Assembly: GCA_006226775.1 (NCBI GenBank)
Contig: SBGD01000059.1
Coordinates: 1 to 64,000, forward strand
Direction of reading: 5' to 3'
Length of the DNA stretch: 64,000 nt
From: Paracoccaceae bacterium
GTDB taxonomy: Bacteria; Pseudomonadota; Alphaproteobacteria; Rhodobacterales; Rhodobacteraceae
Shown: positions 18,166 through 27,830 of the stretch, piece by piece
Layout: the number at the start of each line of letters is the position of its first letter
Position numbering within the stretch: the stretch's first letter is position 1
Position numbers and translations under genes: made by a program
The notes under the pieces: model-generated
Database searches by the model: none
The model's input: the letters and a program-made list of their open reading frames with translations, nothing else
What the model was told of the DNA's origin: nothing

Positions 18166-20603
18166 GCGTCACCAAACCCCTCCCCCACGACGCAGGCACC
18201 CTGCATGTCACCGGTGCCGCGCACTATGTCGACGACATCCCGACGCCCCGCAACACGCTGCACCTCGCCTTCGGCCTCTCCGAGATCGCCAAGGGCCGCA
18301 TCACCGCGATGGACCTCGCAGCGGTGCGCCAGGCCCCCGGCGTCATCGCCGTGCTGACCGCCGAGGATCTGCCTTTCGCCAATGACGTCTCGCCCTCGAT
18401 GCACGACGAGCCGCTGCTTTCCGACGGCACCATCCACTACCTCGGCCAGCCGCTCTTCTGCGTCATTGCCGAGAGCCACCTCGCCGCCCGCAAGGCCGCG
18501 CGGCTGGGCGACATCGCCACCGAGGAAGACACCCCGCTGCTCACCATCGACGACGCGCTGGCCGCCGACAGCCACTTCGAGGACGGCCCCCGCATCTATG
18601 AAAAAGGCGACGCCCGGCGTGCCATCGCGGGCGCCAAGCACCGCCTGACCGGGAGCATCGAGATGGGCGCGCAGGAGCATTTCTACCTCGAAGGCCAGGC
18701 CGCGCTGGCCCTGCCGCAGGACAATGGCGACATGCTGGTGCATTCCTCGACCCAGCACCCGACCGAGATCCAGCACAAGGTGGCCGAGGCCATCGGTGTG
18801 CCGATGCACGGCGTGCGGGTCGAGACCCGGCGCATGGGCGGCGGCTTTGGCGGCAAGGAGAGCCAGGGCAACGCTTTGGCCGTCGCCTGCGCCGTCGCGG
18901 CACGGCATACCGGCAAGCCCTGCAAGATGCGCTATGACCGCGACGACGACATGGTGATCACCGGCAAGCGCCACGATTTCCGCATCGGTTACGAGGTCGG
19001 TTTCGACGACGCGGGCCGGATCATCGGCATCGATTTCCTGCAATACGCCCGCTGCGGCTGGGCGCAGGACCTGTCGCTGCCCGTGGCCGACCGCGCCATG
19101 CTGCACGCCGACAACGCCTATCACCTGACCGACGCCCGGATCGAGAGCCACCGGCTGAAGACCAACACCCAGAGCGCCACCGCCTTTCGCGGCTTCGGCG
19201 GCCCGCAGGGCATGCTGGGGATCGAGCGGGTGGTGGACCATATCGCCCATCACCTCGGGCTCGATCCCTTGCAGGTGCGCCGCGCGAATTACTACGACGC
19301 GCCCGACCCCACCGGCCCGGGCACCGGCAAGCGCTTCGGCGGCGCCTTCTCCGGCGCCAGGGGCAAGCGCTTCGCCGCGCCCGGACCCGCCGCGATGCCG
19401 GACGAAGACCTCGCCTCGCGCGGCGCGGCCTCCAACGTCGCCGCCCCCGAGGTGCCCGCCCCGCCGCCGGGCAGCCAGACCACGCCCTACGGCATGGCCG
19501 TCACCGACTTCATCCTCAACGAGATGACCGATGCGCTGGCCGAACAGGCCGACTACGGCACAAGGCGCGCGGCGGTGAATTCCTGGAACGGCGGCAATGC
19601 GATCCTGAAACGCGGGATCGCGCTGACGCCGGTGAAATTCGGCATCTCCTTCACGCTGACCCACCTCAACCAGGCGGGCGCGCTGGTGCATGTCTACCAG
19701 GACGGCTCGGTGCATCTGAACCACGGCGGCACCGAGATGGGCCAGGGGCTGTTCCAGAAGGTGGCCCAGGTCGCCGCCGCGCGTTTCGGCGTGCCCACCG
19801 AGATGATCCGCATCACCGCGACCGATACTGCCAAGGTGCCCAATACCTCGGCCACCGCCGCCTCTTCCGGCTCGGATCTCAACGGCATGGCGGTCAAGCA
19901 CGCCTGCGACACGATCCGCGACCGCATCGCCGAGCACCTGGCCGAATTGCACCAGCAGCCGGTGGAAAACGTCCGTTTCGAGGAGGGCGAGGTGCATGTC
20001 GGCGGCGATACGATGACCTTCGCGCAGGCCGCGAAATCGGCCTACGAAAACCGCGTCAGTCTCTCCGCCACCGGCTTTTACAAGACCCCGGACGTGGCCT
20101 GGGACCGGATCAGGGGCCAGGGCCGGCCGTTCTTCTATTTCGCCTATGGCGCGGCGATCACCGAATGCGTGATCGACACCCTGACCGGCGAGAACCGCAT
20201 TCTGCGCACCGATATCCTGCACGACGCGGGCGCCTCGCTGAACCCCGCCATCGACATCGGCCAGATCGAAGGCGGCTTCGTGCAGGGCGCGGGCTGGCTG
20301 ACGATGGAGGAACTGGTCTGGGACGCCAAGGCCCGCCTGCGCACCCATGCGCCCTCGACCTACAAGATCCCCGCCTGTTCCGACACGCCAGAGGTGTTCA
20401 ACGTCACGCTCTGGGAGGGCGAGAACCGCGCCGAGACGATCTATCGCTCCAAGGCGGTGGGCGAGCCGCCGCTGATGCTGGGCATGTCCGCCTTCTTTGC
20501 GCTCTCGGACGCTGTGGCCTCCTGCGGCGAGGGCTATCCCGACCTGCAGGCCCCCGCGACGCCCGAGGAAATCCTGCGCGCCATCAAGCGAGCACGGGCG
20601 TGA
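18162..20603 (+). CDS. xdhB: Xanthine dehydrogenase molybdopterin-binding subunit
   Basis: The 813-residue catalytic subunit that hydroxylates hypoxanthine and xanthine at the molybdenum cofactor. Seen: [21 protein letters not shown], the cofactor-contact [32 protein letters not shown] and, near the C-terminus, [20 protein letters not shown] containing the catalytic glutamate. About 45 residues after NYYDAPDPT are low-complexity Gly/Ala/Pro (with a GKRFGG/GKRFAA near-repeat) and look like a lineage-specific insertion. It is coupled by overlap to xdhA (ATGA) and xdhC (GTGA). Confidence 0.95.
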   Translation: MSVTKPLPHDAGTLHVTGAAHYVDDIPTPRNTLHLAFGLSEIAKGRITAMDLAAVRQAPGVIAVLTAEDLPFANDVSPSMHDEPLLSDGTIHYLGQPLFCVIAESHLAARKAARLGDIATEEDTPLLTIDDALAADSHFEDGPRIYEKGDARRAIAGAKHRLTGSIEMGAQEHFYLEGQAALALPQDNGDMLVHSSTQHPTEIQHKVAEAIGVPMHGVRVETRRMGGGFGGKESQGNALAVACAVAARHTGKPCKMRYDRDDDMVITGKRHDFRIGYEVGFDDAGRIIGIDFLQYARCGWAQDLSLPVADRAMLHADNAYHLTDARIESHRLKTNTQSATAFRGFGGPQGMLGIERVVDHIAHHLGLDPLQVRRANYYDAPDPTGPGTGKRFGGAFSGARGKRFAAPGPAAMPDEDLASRGAASNVAAPEVPAPPPGSQTTPYGMAVTDFILNEMTDALAEQADYGTRRAAVNSWNGGNAILKRGIALTPVKFGISFTLTHLNQAGALVHVYQDGSVHLNHGGTEMGQGLFQKVAQVAAARFGVPTEMIRITATDTAKVPNTSATAASSGSDLNGMAVKHACDTIRDRIAEHLAELHQQPVENVRFEEGEVHVGGDTMTFAQAAKSAYENRVSLSATGFYKTPDVAWDRIRGQGRPFFYFAYGAAITECVIDTLTGENRILRTDILHDAGASLNPAIDIGQIEGGFVQGAGWLTMEELVWDAKARLRTHAPSTYKIPACSDTPEVFNVTLWEGENRAETIYRSKAVGEPPLMLGMSAFFALSDAVASCGEGYPDLQAPATPEEILRAIKRARA

Positions 20604-21355
20604 GCGAGAGCATCCATGTCACGGTGGTGGAAACCCGCGGCTCCACCCCGCGGGAGGTGGGAGCGGCGATGCAGGTCTGGGCGGATCGCATCGAGGGGAC
20701 AATCGGCGGCGGCACGCTGGAGTGGCAGGCGATTGCGCAAGCGCGGCAGATGCTGGCGGAGGACGCGCCGGACATGCAGCGCAAGATGGCGCTGGGGCCG
20801 GATATGGGCCAGTGCTGTGGCGGGGTCGTGGTGCTGGCCTTCCGCCATGTGGCCGAGGACAGGCGCTTCGACGACCCGCCGCTCTGGATCTGGGGCGCGG
20901 GACATGTGGGCCGGGCGATTGCCGGTGTCATGGGCCCGCTTGGCTTCCGGCAGATCCTGCTGATCGACGTGGAGGCCGCGCGCCTGCCCGATCCTCTGCC
21001 GCAGGGCGTCGAGCCTCTGGTGGCAAGCGACCCCCTGCGCATGGTGCCCCACGCGCCGCAACACGCGCATCACCTGGTGCTGACCTATTCGCATGACCTC
21101 GACCTGAAGCTCTGCGACGCGCTGTTGCGGCAGGGCTTCGGGGAGTGCGGGCTGATCGGCTCGGCCACCAAGTGGGCGCGGTTTCGCAAGCGGCTGGCGG
21201 CGATGGGCCACGAGGAGGCGCAAATCGCGCGCATTTCCTGTCCGATCGGCGATCCCGCCCTCGGCAAGCATCCACAAGCGATTGCGGTCGGCGTGGTGGC
21301 CCGTTACCTCGGGGACAGGCACACCCGCTCGCTGCCCGAGGAGAGACGCGCGTGA
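20600..21355 (+). CDS. xdhC: Xanthine dehydrogenase accessory protein
   Basis: Binds and inserts the sulfurated molybdenum cofactor into XdhB; it is not part of the mature enzyme. The 251-residue product has the family's TRGSTPREVGAAMQVW opening, GTIGGGTLEWQAI, a cysteine pair in DMGQCCGGVV and a Rossmann-type half (WIWGAGHVGRAIAGVM) ending in GLIGSATKWARFRKRL. The start is GTG at 20600, overlapping the xdhB stop as GTGA, and this sets the N-terminus. Its own stop overlaps the GTG start of the ABC ATPase gene. Confidence 0.93.
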   Translation: MSESIHVTVVETRGSTPREVGAAMQVWADRIEGTIGGGTLEWQAIAQARQMLAEDAPDMQRKMALGPDMGQCCGGVVVLAFRHVAEDRRFDDPPLWIWGAGHVGRAIAGVMGPLGFRQILLIDVEAARLPDPLPQGVEPLVASDPLRMVPHAPQHAHHLVLTYSHDLDLKLCDALLRQGFGECGLIGSATKWARFRKRLAAMGHEEAQIARISCPIGDPALGKHPQAIAVGVVARYLGDRHTRSLPEERRA

Positions 21356-22875
21356 AAGACACCCTGCTGGAGATCAAGGGGCTGACCAAGGCCTACCCGG
21401 GCGTCGTGGCCAATTCCGACGTGTCCTTCCGCATCGGCAAGGGCGAGGTCCATGCGCTGCTGGGCGAGAACGGCGCGGGCAAGTCGACGCTGGTCAAGAT
21501 GATCTACGGGCTGGTCAAGCCCGACAGCGGCCGGATGGCGCTGAACGGCGCGGACTACGCCCCCGCCGACCCCCATGCGGCGCGCGCCTCCGGCGTGGCG
21601 ATGGTGTTCCAGCACTTCTCGCTCTTCGAGGCGCTCTCGGTGGCCGAGAATGTGGCGCTGGGGATGGAGGATCCGCCGAAACCGCGGGATCTCGCCCGGC
21701 AGATCCGCGAGGTGTCCGAGACCTACGGGCTGCCGCTGGACCCCGACCGCACCGTCGGCGGGCTCTCGGCGGGCGAGCGGCAGCGGGTCGAGATCATCCG
21801 CTGCCTCTTGCAGGATCCGCGCCTGCTGATCATGGACGAGCCGACCTCGGTGCTGACGCCGCAGGAGGTGGAGATCCTGTTCCAGACCCTGCGCAAGCTT
21901 TCCGCCGAGGGCACGGCGATCCTCTATATCTCGCACAAGCTGGAAGAGATCCGCAGCCTCTGCGAGACCGCCACGATCTTGCGGCTGGGCAAGGTGGTGG
22001 ACACCTGCGATCCGCGCGAGGCCTCGGCGCGGGAACTGGCCGAGATGATGGTGGGCTCGTCCTTCGACCCGGTGCAGCGCGAGGCCAAGGCGTTCGGGGC
22101 GGTCAGGTTGAAGGTCTCGGGACTCTCGGCGAAATCGCCGGGGGAGTTCGGGACCTCGCTCAAGGACATCTCCTTCGAGGTGCGCGCGGGCGAGGTGCTG
22201 GGCATCGGCGGCGTGGCGGGCAACGGGCAGGACGAATTGCTGGCCGCGCTTTCGGGCGAGATCGTGACGGCGGCGGACATGGTCTCCTTCGACGGCACGC
22301 CGGTGGGGGCGCAAGGCCCCGAGGCGCGGCGCAAGGCCGGGGTGCTGTCGGCGCCCGAGGAACGGCTGGGCCATGCGGCGGCGCCCGACATGAGCCTGAC
22401 CGAGAACGCGGTGCTGACCGCGGCGGCGCGGCAGGGGCTGATGCGGGGCGGGTTTCTCGACTGGCCCAAGGCCAGGGATTTCGCCGAGCGGGTGATCGAG
22501 GCTTTCGACGTGCGCACCCCGGGGCCGGGCACGGCGGCGCGGGCGCTCTCGGGCGGCAACCTGCAGAAGTTCGTCATCGGGCGCGAGGTGATGCAGGATC
22601 CGCAGGTGCTGGTGGTCAACCAGCCGACCTGGGGCGTGGATGCGGCGGCGGCGGCGGCGATCCGGCAGGCGCTGTTGCACCTGGCGGCGCAGGGCACGGC
22701 GCTGGTGGTGATTTCCCAGGACCTGGATGAATTGATGGAAGTGGCGGACCGGTTCGGGGCGCTCAACGAGGGGCGGCTTTCGGAGATTCGCCCGGTGCAG
22801 GGGCTGACGGTGGAGCAGATCGGACTGATGATGGGCGGTGCGCATGACATGGAGGTGGCGCATGTGGACGCCTGA
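21352..22875 (+). CDS. BMP-type ABC transporter, tandem ATP-binding protein
   Basis: A 507-residue protein with two ABC domains, as in ribose/purine nucleoside importers. Domain 1 is intact: Walker A GENGAGKST near residue 40, signature LSAGERQR, Walker B LLIMDEPTSVLT. Domain 2 is degenerate at Walker A (GVAGNGQDELL) and Walker B (VLVVNQPTWGVD) but keeps LSGGNLQK, the usual asymmetric pattern. The start is GTG overlapping the xdhC stop (GTGA), which ties this importer translationally to xdhABC and suggests its cargo is a purine base or nucleoside. Confidence 0.9.
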   Translation: MKDTLLEIKGLTKAYPGVVANSDVSFRIGKGEVHALLGENGAGKSTLVKMIYGLVKPDSGRMALNGADYAPADPHAARASGVAMVFQHFSLFEALSVAENVALGMEDPPKPRDLARQIREVSETYGLPLDPDRTVGGLSAGERQRVEIIRCLLQDPRLLIMDEPTSVLTPQEVEILFQTLRKLSAEGTAILYISHKLEEIRSLCETATILRLGKVVDTCDPREASARELAEMMVGSSFDPVQREAKAFGAVRLKVSGLSAKSPGEFGTSLKDISFEVRAGEVLGIGGVAGNGQDELLAALSGEIVTAADMVSFDGTPVGAQGPEARRKAGVLSAPEERLGHAAAPDMSLTENAVLTAAARQGLMRGGFLDWPKARDFAERVIEAFDVRTPGPGTAARALSGGNLQKFVIGREVMQDPQVLVVNQPTWGVDAAAAAAIRQALLHLAAQGTALVVISQDLDELMEVADRFGALNEGRLSEIRPVQGLTVEQIGLMMGGAHDMEVAHVDA

Positions 22876-22890
22876 GCCGGACGCGGAAGC

Positions 22891-22937
22891 GATTTCCTTG
22901 AAGGAAATCGGCCCGAAATCTTTTGAAGATTTCGGGC
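22891..22937. repeat. Paired palindromic repeats inside the ABC operon
   Basis: Two inverted repeats stand back to back in the 78-base spacer between the ATPase and permease genes: GATTTCCTTGAAGGAAATC (22891-22909), then one at 22911-22937 with 12-bp arms GCCCGAAATCTT and AAGATTTCGGGC. The second has the same core as the repeat at 32988-33010. As RNA it would form a strong hairpin within the operon transcript. Confidence 0.8.
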
Positions 22938-22953
22938 CTTCGGAGGGCGGCGC

Positions 22954-24039
22954 ATGATCCGGCTGGTCAAGCGCCCGCAGCCGTCGCGGTTCTGGACCGC
23001 CGTCACCCCGATCCTTGCGGTGCTGCTGACCATGGTGGTCGGCGGCATCATGTTCGCGCTTCTCGGCAAACCGCCGCTCGAGGCGATCCGCATCATCTTC
23101 TGGGATCCGCTGTTTCACCCCCAATTCGCCGCCTATTCCCGCCCGCAGCTTCTGGTCAAGGCCGGGCCGCTGATCCTGATCGCCATCGGCCTTTCGATCG
23201 GCTTTCGCGCCGGCATCTGGAACATCGGCGCCGAGGGCCAGTACATCATGGGCGCGATCACCGGCGCCGGCGTCGGGCTGGCCTTCTACCCGATGGAAAG
23301 TTTCATCATCTTTCCGCTGATGGTGATCGCCGGCGCGCTGGGGGGCTGGGCCTGGGGGATGATCCCGGCGCTTCTGAAGGTGAAATTCGGCACCAACGAG
23401 ATCCTGGTGTCGCTGATGCTGGTCTACGTGGCCGAGGCCTGGCTGGCCTCGGTCTCCTCGGGCCTGCTGAAGAACCCCGAGGGCCGGGGCTTTCCCGGCT
23501 CGCGCAACCTTCAGCAGTATGACAGCGCCGCCAATGCCGAGATCATCGCGGGAACCGGGATGCACTGGGGCGTGGTCGCGGCGCTGATCGCGGTGATCTT
23601 TGCCTATGTGCTGTTGACCCGGCACATCCGCGGCTTTCACATCCGGCTGACCGGCGAGGCACCCCGCGCGGCGCGCTTTGCGGGCGTCAAGCCGGCGCGG
23701 GTGGTGCTTTTCTGCCTCGGCCTCTCGGGGGCGCTGGCCGGGATGGCGGGGCTCTTCGAGGTCGCCGGACCGGCAGGGCAGATCACCATCGACTTCAACT
23801 CGGGCTACGGATTTACCGCGATCATCGTGGCCTTCCTGGGCCGGTTGCATCCGGTGGGCATCCTGCTGGCGGGCTTGCTGATGGCGCTGACCTATATCGG
23901 CGGCGAGCTGGCGCAGCTGATGCTGAGCCTGCCCGGCGCCTCGATCCAGCTGTTCCAGGGGATGCTGCTGTTCTTCCTGCTGGCGACGGATGTCTTTACC
24001 AATTTCCGGGTCCAGCTCGGACGCAAGGGAGCCGCGTGA
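22954..24039 (+). CDS. BMP-type ABC transporter permease 1
   Basis: A 361-residue inner-membrane permease of the BPD_transp_2 type with about nine hydrophobic segments. Family features include AIGLSIGFRAGIWNIGAEGQYIMGAI, VKFGTNEILVSLMLVYVAE and GEAPRAARFAGV, the cytoplasmic coupling loop. It pairs with the next gene as the two-permease channel of a nucleoside/purine importer. GGAGGGCGGCGC precedes the ATG. A palindromic repeat pair separates it from the ATPase gene, and its stop overlaps the next start (TGATG). Confidence 0.9.
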   Translation: MIRLVKRPQPSRFWTAVTPILAVLLTMVVGGIMFALLGKPPLEAIRIIFWDPLFHPQFAAYSRPQLLVKAGPLILIAIGLSIGFRAGIWNIGAEGQYIMGAITGAGVGLAFYPMESFIIFPLMVIAGALGGWAWGMIPALLKVKFGTNEILVSLMLVYVAEAWLASVSSGLLKNPEGRGFPGSRNLQQYDSAANAEIIAGTGMHWGVVAALIAVIFAYVLLTRHIRGFHIRLTGEAPRAARFAGVKPARVVLFCLGLSGALAGMAGLFEVAGPAGQITIDFNSGYGFTAIIVAFLGRLHPVGILLAGLLMALTYIGGELAQLMLSLPGASIQLFQGMLLFFLLATDVFTNFRVQLGRKGAA

Positions 24040-24962
24040 TGGACCTCGGAGCAATCAATCCCGTCCTGCTGGTGGCCTCGCTCATGGTCTCGGCCACGCC
24101 GATCCTGCTGGCGGCCATCGGCGAGCTGGTGGTGGAGAAATCCGGCGTGCTGAACCTCGGGGTCGAGGGGATGATGATCACCGGCGCGGTGGTGGGCTTT
24201 GCCATCGCGGTCAATACCGGCTCGCCGCTGCTGGGCTTTGGCGCGGCGGCGCTGGCCTCGGCGGTGCTGTCGCTCAGCTTCGGGGTGCTGACCCAGTACC
24301 TGCTGTCGAACCAGGTGGCGACCGGGCTGGGGCTGACGCTGGTCGGGCTGGGGCTGTCGTCGCTGATCGGCAAGCCCTACGAGGGCGTGAAATCGACCAC
24401 CCTGCCCGACCTGCACATCCCGCTGCTGGCCGATATCCCGGTCCTCGGGCCGATGCTGTTTCAGCATGACCTGATGGTCTATCTCTCCATCGCGCTGGTG
24501 GCGGCGGTCTGGGCGGTGCTGAAGTTCACCCGCTTCGGGCTGATCCTGCGGGCGGTGGGCGAAAGCCATGACGCTGCCCATGCGCTGGGTTACAAGGTGG
24601 TGCGCATAAGGCTCATGGCGATTGCCTTCGGCGGCGCCTGCTCGGGACTTGGCGGCGCGTATCTCAGCCTCGTGCGGGTGCCGCAATGGACCGAAGGGAT
24701 GACCGCCGGGGCAGGCTGGATCGCGCTGGCGATCGTGGTCTTTGCCTCGTGGAAGCCCTGGCGGGTGCTGATCGGCGCCTACCTTTTCGGGGGCGTCACC
24801 GTGCTTCAGCTCAACCTCCAGGCGGCGGGCACCCGGCTGCCGGTCGAATACTTGTCGATGTCGCCGTATCTGATAACAATCCTCGTGCTGGTGATCATCT
24901 CGGCACGGGGCTACCACGGGGCACCGGCCTCGCTCGGCCGGTCCTTCTATGCCTCGAGCTGA
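24039..24962 (+). CDS. BMP-type ABC transporter permease 2
   Basis: A 307-residue second permease of the same importer, with eight or so membrane segments. The signature VEKSGVLNLGVEGMMITGAVVGFAIA and the coupling loop AVGESHDAAHALGYKVVRIRLMAIAFGG are characteristic. The ATG at 24039 overlaps the preceding stop; a GTG at 24036 is an alternative. GGGAG stands 7 bases upstream of the ATG. It is followed after 33 bases by the substrate-binding protein gene. Confidence 0.9.
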   Translation: MDLGAINPVLLVASLMVSATPILLAAIGELVVEKSGVLNLGVEGMMITGAVVGFAIAVNTGSPLLGFGAAALASAVLSLSFGVLTQYLLSNQVATGLGLTLVGLGLSSLIGKPYEGVKSTTLPDLHIPLLADIPVLGPMLFQHDLMVYLSIALVAAVWAVLKFTRFGLILRAVGESHDAAHALGYKVVRIRLMAIAFGGACSGLGGAYLSLVRVPQWTEGMTAGAGWIALAIVVFASWKPWRVLIGAYLFGGVTVLQLNLQAAGTRLPVEYLSMSPYLITILVLVIISARGYHGAPASLGRSFYASS

Positions 24963-24995
24963 GGCCAATACGACAATTCCAAATGGGGAGCTAAC

Positions 24996-26069
24996 ATGAA
25001 CAGAAGAACACTGATTGCCGGCGCCGCGCTGGCGCTGGGCCTGGCCGGAACGGCCATGGCGCAGGACAAGACCAAGGTCGGCTTCATCTTCGTCGGCCCG
25101 GTGGGCGACGGCGGCTGGACCTATGAGCACAACCAGGCCCGTCTCGCGCTGGAAGAGCATTTCGGCGACAAGGTCGAAACCGTCTTCCAGGAAAGCGTGC
25201 CCGAGGGCGCCGACAGCGAACGCGCGATGACCCAGATGGCGCTGTCGGGGGCCGATCTGATCTTCACCACCTCCTTCGGCTACATGGATCCGACGATCAA
25301 CGTCGCCAAGAAGTTTCCCGACGTGAAATTCGAGCATGCCACCGGCTACAAGCGCGCCGACAATGTTTCGACCTATTCCGCGCGCTTTTATGAAGGCCGC
25401 GCCATCCAGGGCCATATCGCCGGCAAGATGACCGAGACCAACAAGATCGGCTATATCGCCTCCTTCCCGATCCCCGAGGTCATCCGCGGCATCAACTCGG
25501 CCTATATCCACGCCAGGAAAGCCAACCCGGATGTCGAGTTCTCGGTGGTCTGGGCCTACACCTGGTTCGACCCGGCGAAAGAGGCGGACGCGGCCAATGC
25601 GCTGATCGAACAGGGCGCCGACGTGATCCTGCAGCACACCGATTCCACCGCGCCCCAGGCCGCGGCCGAGAAGGCAGGCAACGTGATCACCTTCGGCCAG
25701 GCCTCGGACATGATCGAATACGCGCCCAGGCCGCGGGTCTCGTCGATCATCGACAACTGGGCGCCCTATTACATCGCCCGGGTGCAGGCGGTGATGGACG
25801 GGACCTGGGAATCGAAGGACACCTGGGACGGCATCGGGCCGGGCATGGTCGGCATCGGCGAGATCACCGATGCGGTGCCCGCCGAGGTCAAGGCCGAGGC
25901 GCTGGCGCTGAAGGACGCGATCGCCAATGGCGAGTACCACCCCTTCACCGGGCCGATCAACAAGCAGGACGGCACCCCCTGGCTGGCCGAAGGCGAGATC
26001 GCCGATGACGGCACGCTGGCGGGCATGGATTTCTACGTCGAAGGTCTGACCGGCGAAATCCCGAACTGA
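24996..26069 (+). CDS. BMP family ABC transporter substrate-binding protein
   Basis: A 357-residue periplasmic binding protein of the basic membrane protein/PnrA family, which bind purine nucleosides or related ligands. A signal peptide is clear (MNRRTLIAGAALALGLAGTAMA, cleavage before QDKTK). The mature part opens KVGFIFVGPVGDGGWTYEHN, then has SALSGADLIFTTSFGYMD-like and EVIRGINSAYIHARKANP motifs. There is no lipobox, unlike some relatives. It is the last gene of the xdhABC-ABC transporter run, which favours a purine ligand (xanthine, hypoxanthine or nucleoside); the exact one cannot be read from sequence. Confidence 0.88.
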   Translation: MNRRTLIAGAALALGLAGTAMAQDKTKVGFIFVGPVGDGGWTYEHNQARLALEEHFGDKVETVFQESVPEGADSERAMTQMALSGADLIFTTSFGYMDPTINVAKKFPDVKFEHATGYKRADNVSTYSARFYEGRAIQGHIAGKMTETNKIGYIASFPIPEVIRGINSAYIHARKANPDVEFSVVWAYTWFDPAKEADAANALIEQGADVILQHTDSTAPQAAAEKAGNVITFGQASDMIEYAPRPRVSSIIDNWAPYYIARVQAVMDGTWESKDTWDGIGPGMVGIGEITDAVPAEVKAEALALKDAIANGEYHPFTGPINKQDGTPWLAEGEIADDGTLAGMDFYVEGLTGEIPN

Positions 26070-26091
26070 GCCTGCCTGCGATGGCACAGTG

Positions 26092-26117
26092 CCCCCGCCC
26101 CTGATGGGCGGGGGTTT
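26092..26117 (+). terminator. Rho-independent terminator of the xdh-ABC operon
   Basis: A perfect 9-bp stem (CCCCCGCCC, loop CTGAT, GGGCGGGGG) is followed by TTT, 22 bases after the binding-protein stop codon. The T tract is short. Confidence 0.75.
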
Positions 26118-26205
26118 CCTGTTCCGGGCGTCATGGCGCATCGGCGGCAGGCCGCCCCTGACAGCCCGCGCGACGCGCCCGGGATCAACCGAGAGAGGCC
26201 CGCGA

Positions 26206-26874
26206 ATGGCACCCCCCGTAACGGTCATGTTCGACATGGACGGCCTGCTTCTGGACACCGAATCCGTCGGCCTTGCCTGCTATGTCGAAACCCGGCAGGT
26301 CTTCGGCCTGGACGACAGCCCGCAGGCCTTTCTTGCCTGTATCGGCCTCAATTCCCGCGCGACCCGCGATCTCATCGAGACCACCCTGGCCGGGCAGGTC
26401 GATTACCCCGCCTTCAAGCTCGAATGGGACCGGCGGGTCGATGCCCGCCTGCACGCGGGCATTACGCCCAAGCCCGGCGCGGCACGGCTGCTGGCGCATC
26501 TTTCGGCGCGCGGCGTGAACCTCGGGGTGGCGACCTCGACCCGCGCGCTGCGGGCAAAGGCGCATCTGGAACAGGCCGGGTTGCTGGCGCATATCACGCA
26601 TCTGGTGGGCGGCGACCAGGTCAGCCGGAACAAGCCCGACCCCGAGGCCTATCACCTCCTGGCCGGTCATTTCGGCACCAGCGCCGCCGAGTGCTTTGCC
26701 TTTGAAGACAGCGAGGCCGGCACCCGCGCCGCCGTCGCCTCGGGCGCGCGGACGGTGCAGGTGCCCGATCTGATCGCACCTTCCGACGCCCTGCGCGCGC
26801 TGGGCCATGTCATCGCGCCCGACCTGCTGGCAGGCGCGGCACGGGTCGGGCTGATCGAGCCCGGCGAGATCTGA
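26206..26874 (+). CDS. HAD family phosphatase
   Basis: A 222-residue haloacid dehalogenase-type hydrolase of the beta-phosphoglucomutase/phosphatase subgroup. Motif I is FDMDGLLLDTES, motif II is in VATSTRA, the motif III lysine is in NKPDPEAY, and motif IV is FEDSEAGTRAA. The substrate is not predictable; such proteins dephosphorylate small phosphometabolites. The start at 26206 is set by GAGAGAGG 7 bases upstream; longer in-frame readings run back through the terminator. It stands alone on the + strand. Confidence 0.85.
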   Translation: MAPPVTVMFDMDGLLLDTESVGLACYVETRQVFGLDDSPQAFLACIGLNSRATRDLIETTLAGQVDYPAFKLEWDRRVDARLHAGITPKPGAARLLAHLSARGVNLGVATSTRALRAKAHLEQAGLLAHITHLVGGDQVSRNKPDPEAYHLLAGHFGTSAAECFAFEDSEAGTRAAVASGARTVQVPDLIAPSDALRALGHVIAPDLLAGAARVGLIEPGEI

Positions 26875-26944
26875 CCGCCGGGCGACAAGCGCCGGATTTC
26901 GCGCTTGCCCTGACCGGGCGCGCGGGTAGCATTGCCCGGACATC

Positions 26945-26980
26945 AGGCCGATGTCAGGCCGGTGTCAGACCGGTGTCAGG
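26945..26980. repeat. Short 11-base direct repeats
   Basis: AGGCCGATGTC, AGGCCGGTGTC and AGACCGGTGTC follow one another with an 11-base period, about 45 bases before the GST gene start. They could be helical-phase regulator sites or a simple slippage repeat. Confidence 0.5.
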
Positions 26981-27023
26981 CGCAACCACGACACCCCCGG
27001 AAACAGCCAAGGACAAGCCCGCG

Positions 27024-27824
27024 ATGCCCGAAAGACCCACCGTCCATCACATCCCGGTCTGCCCCTTCTCGCAGCGCCTCGAGATCCTGCTGGCGCTCAA
27101 GGGCGCGAGCGACGCGGTGGAATTCCGCGTTGTCGACATCACCCGCCCGCGCGACCCGGCGCTGCTGGCAAAGACCCGCGGCACCACCGCCCTGCCCGTG
27201 CTGGAAACCGACCACGGCCTGATCCTGAAGGAAAGCCTGATCCTTTTGCGCTATCTCGACGACGTGACCGGGCCCGGCACGCTGCGCCGCGCCGATCCGG
27301 CCGAGCACGCGGTCGAGCAGATGCTGATCACCCGCGAAGGCGCCTTTGCCACGGCGGGCTACCGCTTCGTGATGAACCAGGACCCGGAGGCGCGGCAGGC
27401 GCATGAGGACACCCTGCTCGAGGTCTTGCGCGACATCGACACCTTCCTGCGGCACGAAGGCGGCAAGGGCCCCTGGCTTTTCGAGGATTTCGGACTGGCC
27501 GAGGCGGTCTTTACCCCGATGTTCATGCGATTCTGGTTTCTGGAGTATTACGAGGGGTTCGATCTGCCCGACACCCGGGAGTTCGCCCGCGTCCGCGCCT
27601 GGCGCGCCGCCTGCCTCGCGCATCCCGCGGCGCAGCAGGTCAGCCGCGAGGAGATCGTGAAGCTCTATTACGACTACGCGCTGGGCTGCGGCAATGGCGC
27701 GCTGCCCCCGGGGCGCGAAGTCTCGTCCTTTGCCTTCACGCCGCCGTGGCGCGACCGGCCCTGGCCGCCGCGCGACAAGACCCGGCCGGCAAGCGACCGG
27801 GACCTGGGCCTTCTGCCGGGCTGA
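27024..27824 (+). CDS. Glutathione S-transferase family protein
   Basis: A 266-residue protein. It has an N-terminal thioredoxin-like domain with a redox-type CPFSQRLEILLALKG, the cis-proline and glutathione-contact region TALPVLETDHGLILKESLILLRYLDD, and a helical C-terminal domain. The CPxS arrangement is closer to omega-type GSTs (thiol transferase or dehalogenase-like chemistry) than to tyrosine GSTs. The start at 27024 was chosen over 26973 because the family begins just before the thioredoxin fold. The proline- and charge-rich tail of about 35 residues is unusual. No operon partner is seen. Confidence 0.82.
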   Translation: MPERPTVHHIPVCPFSQRLEILLALKGASDAVEFRVVDITRPRDPALLAKTRGTTALPVLETDHGLILKESLILLRYLDDVTGPGTLRRADPAEHAVEQMLITREGAFATAGYRFVMNQDPEARQAHEDTLLEVLRDIDTFLRHEGGKGPWLFEDFGLAEAVFTPMFMRFWFLEYYEGFDLPDTREFARVRAWRAACLAHPAAQQVSREEIVKLYYDYALGCGNGALPPGREVSSFAFTPPWRDRPWPPRDKTRPASDRDLGLLPG

Positions 27825-27830
27825 ACGCGC

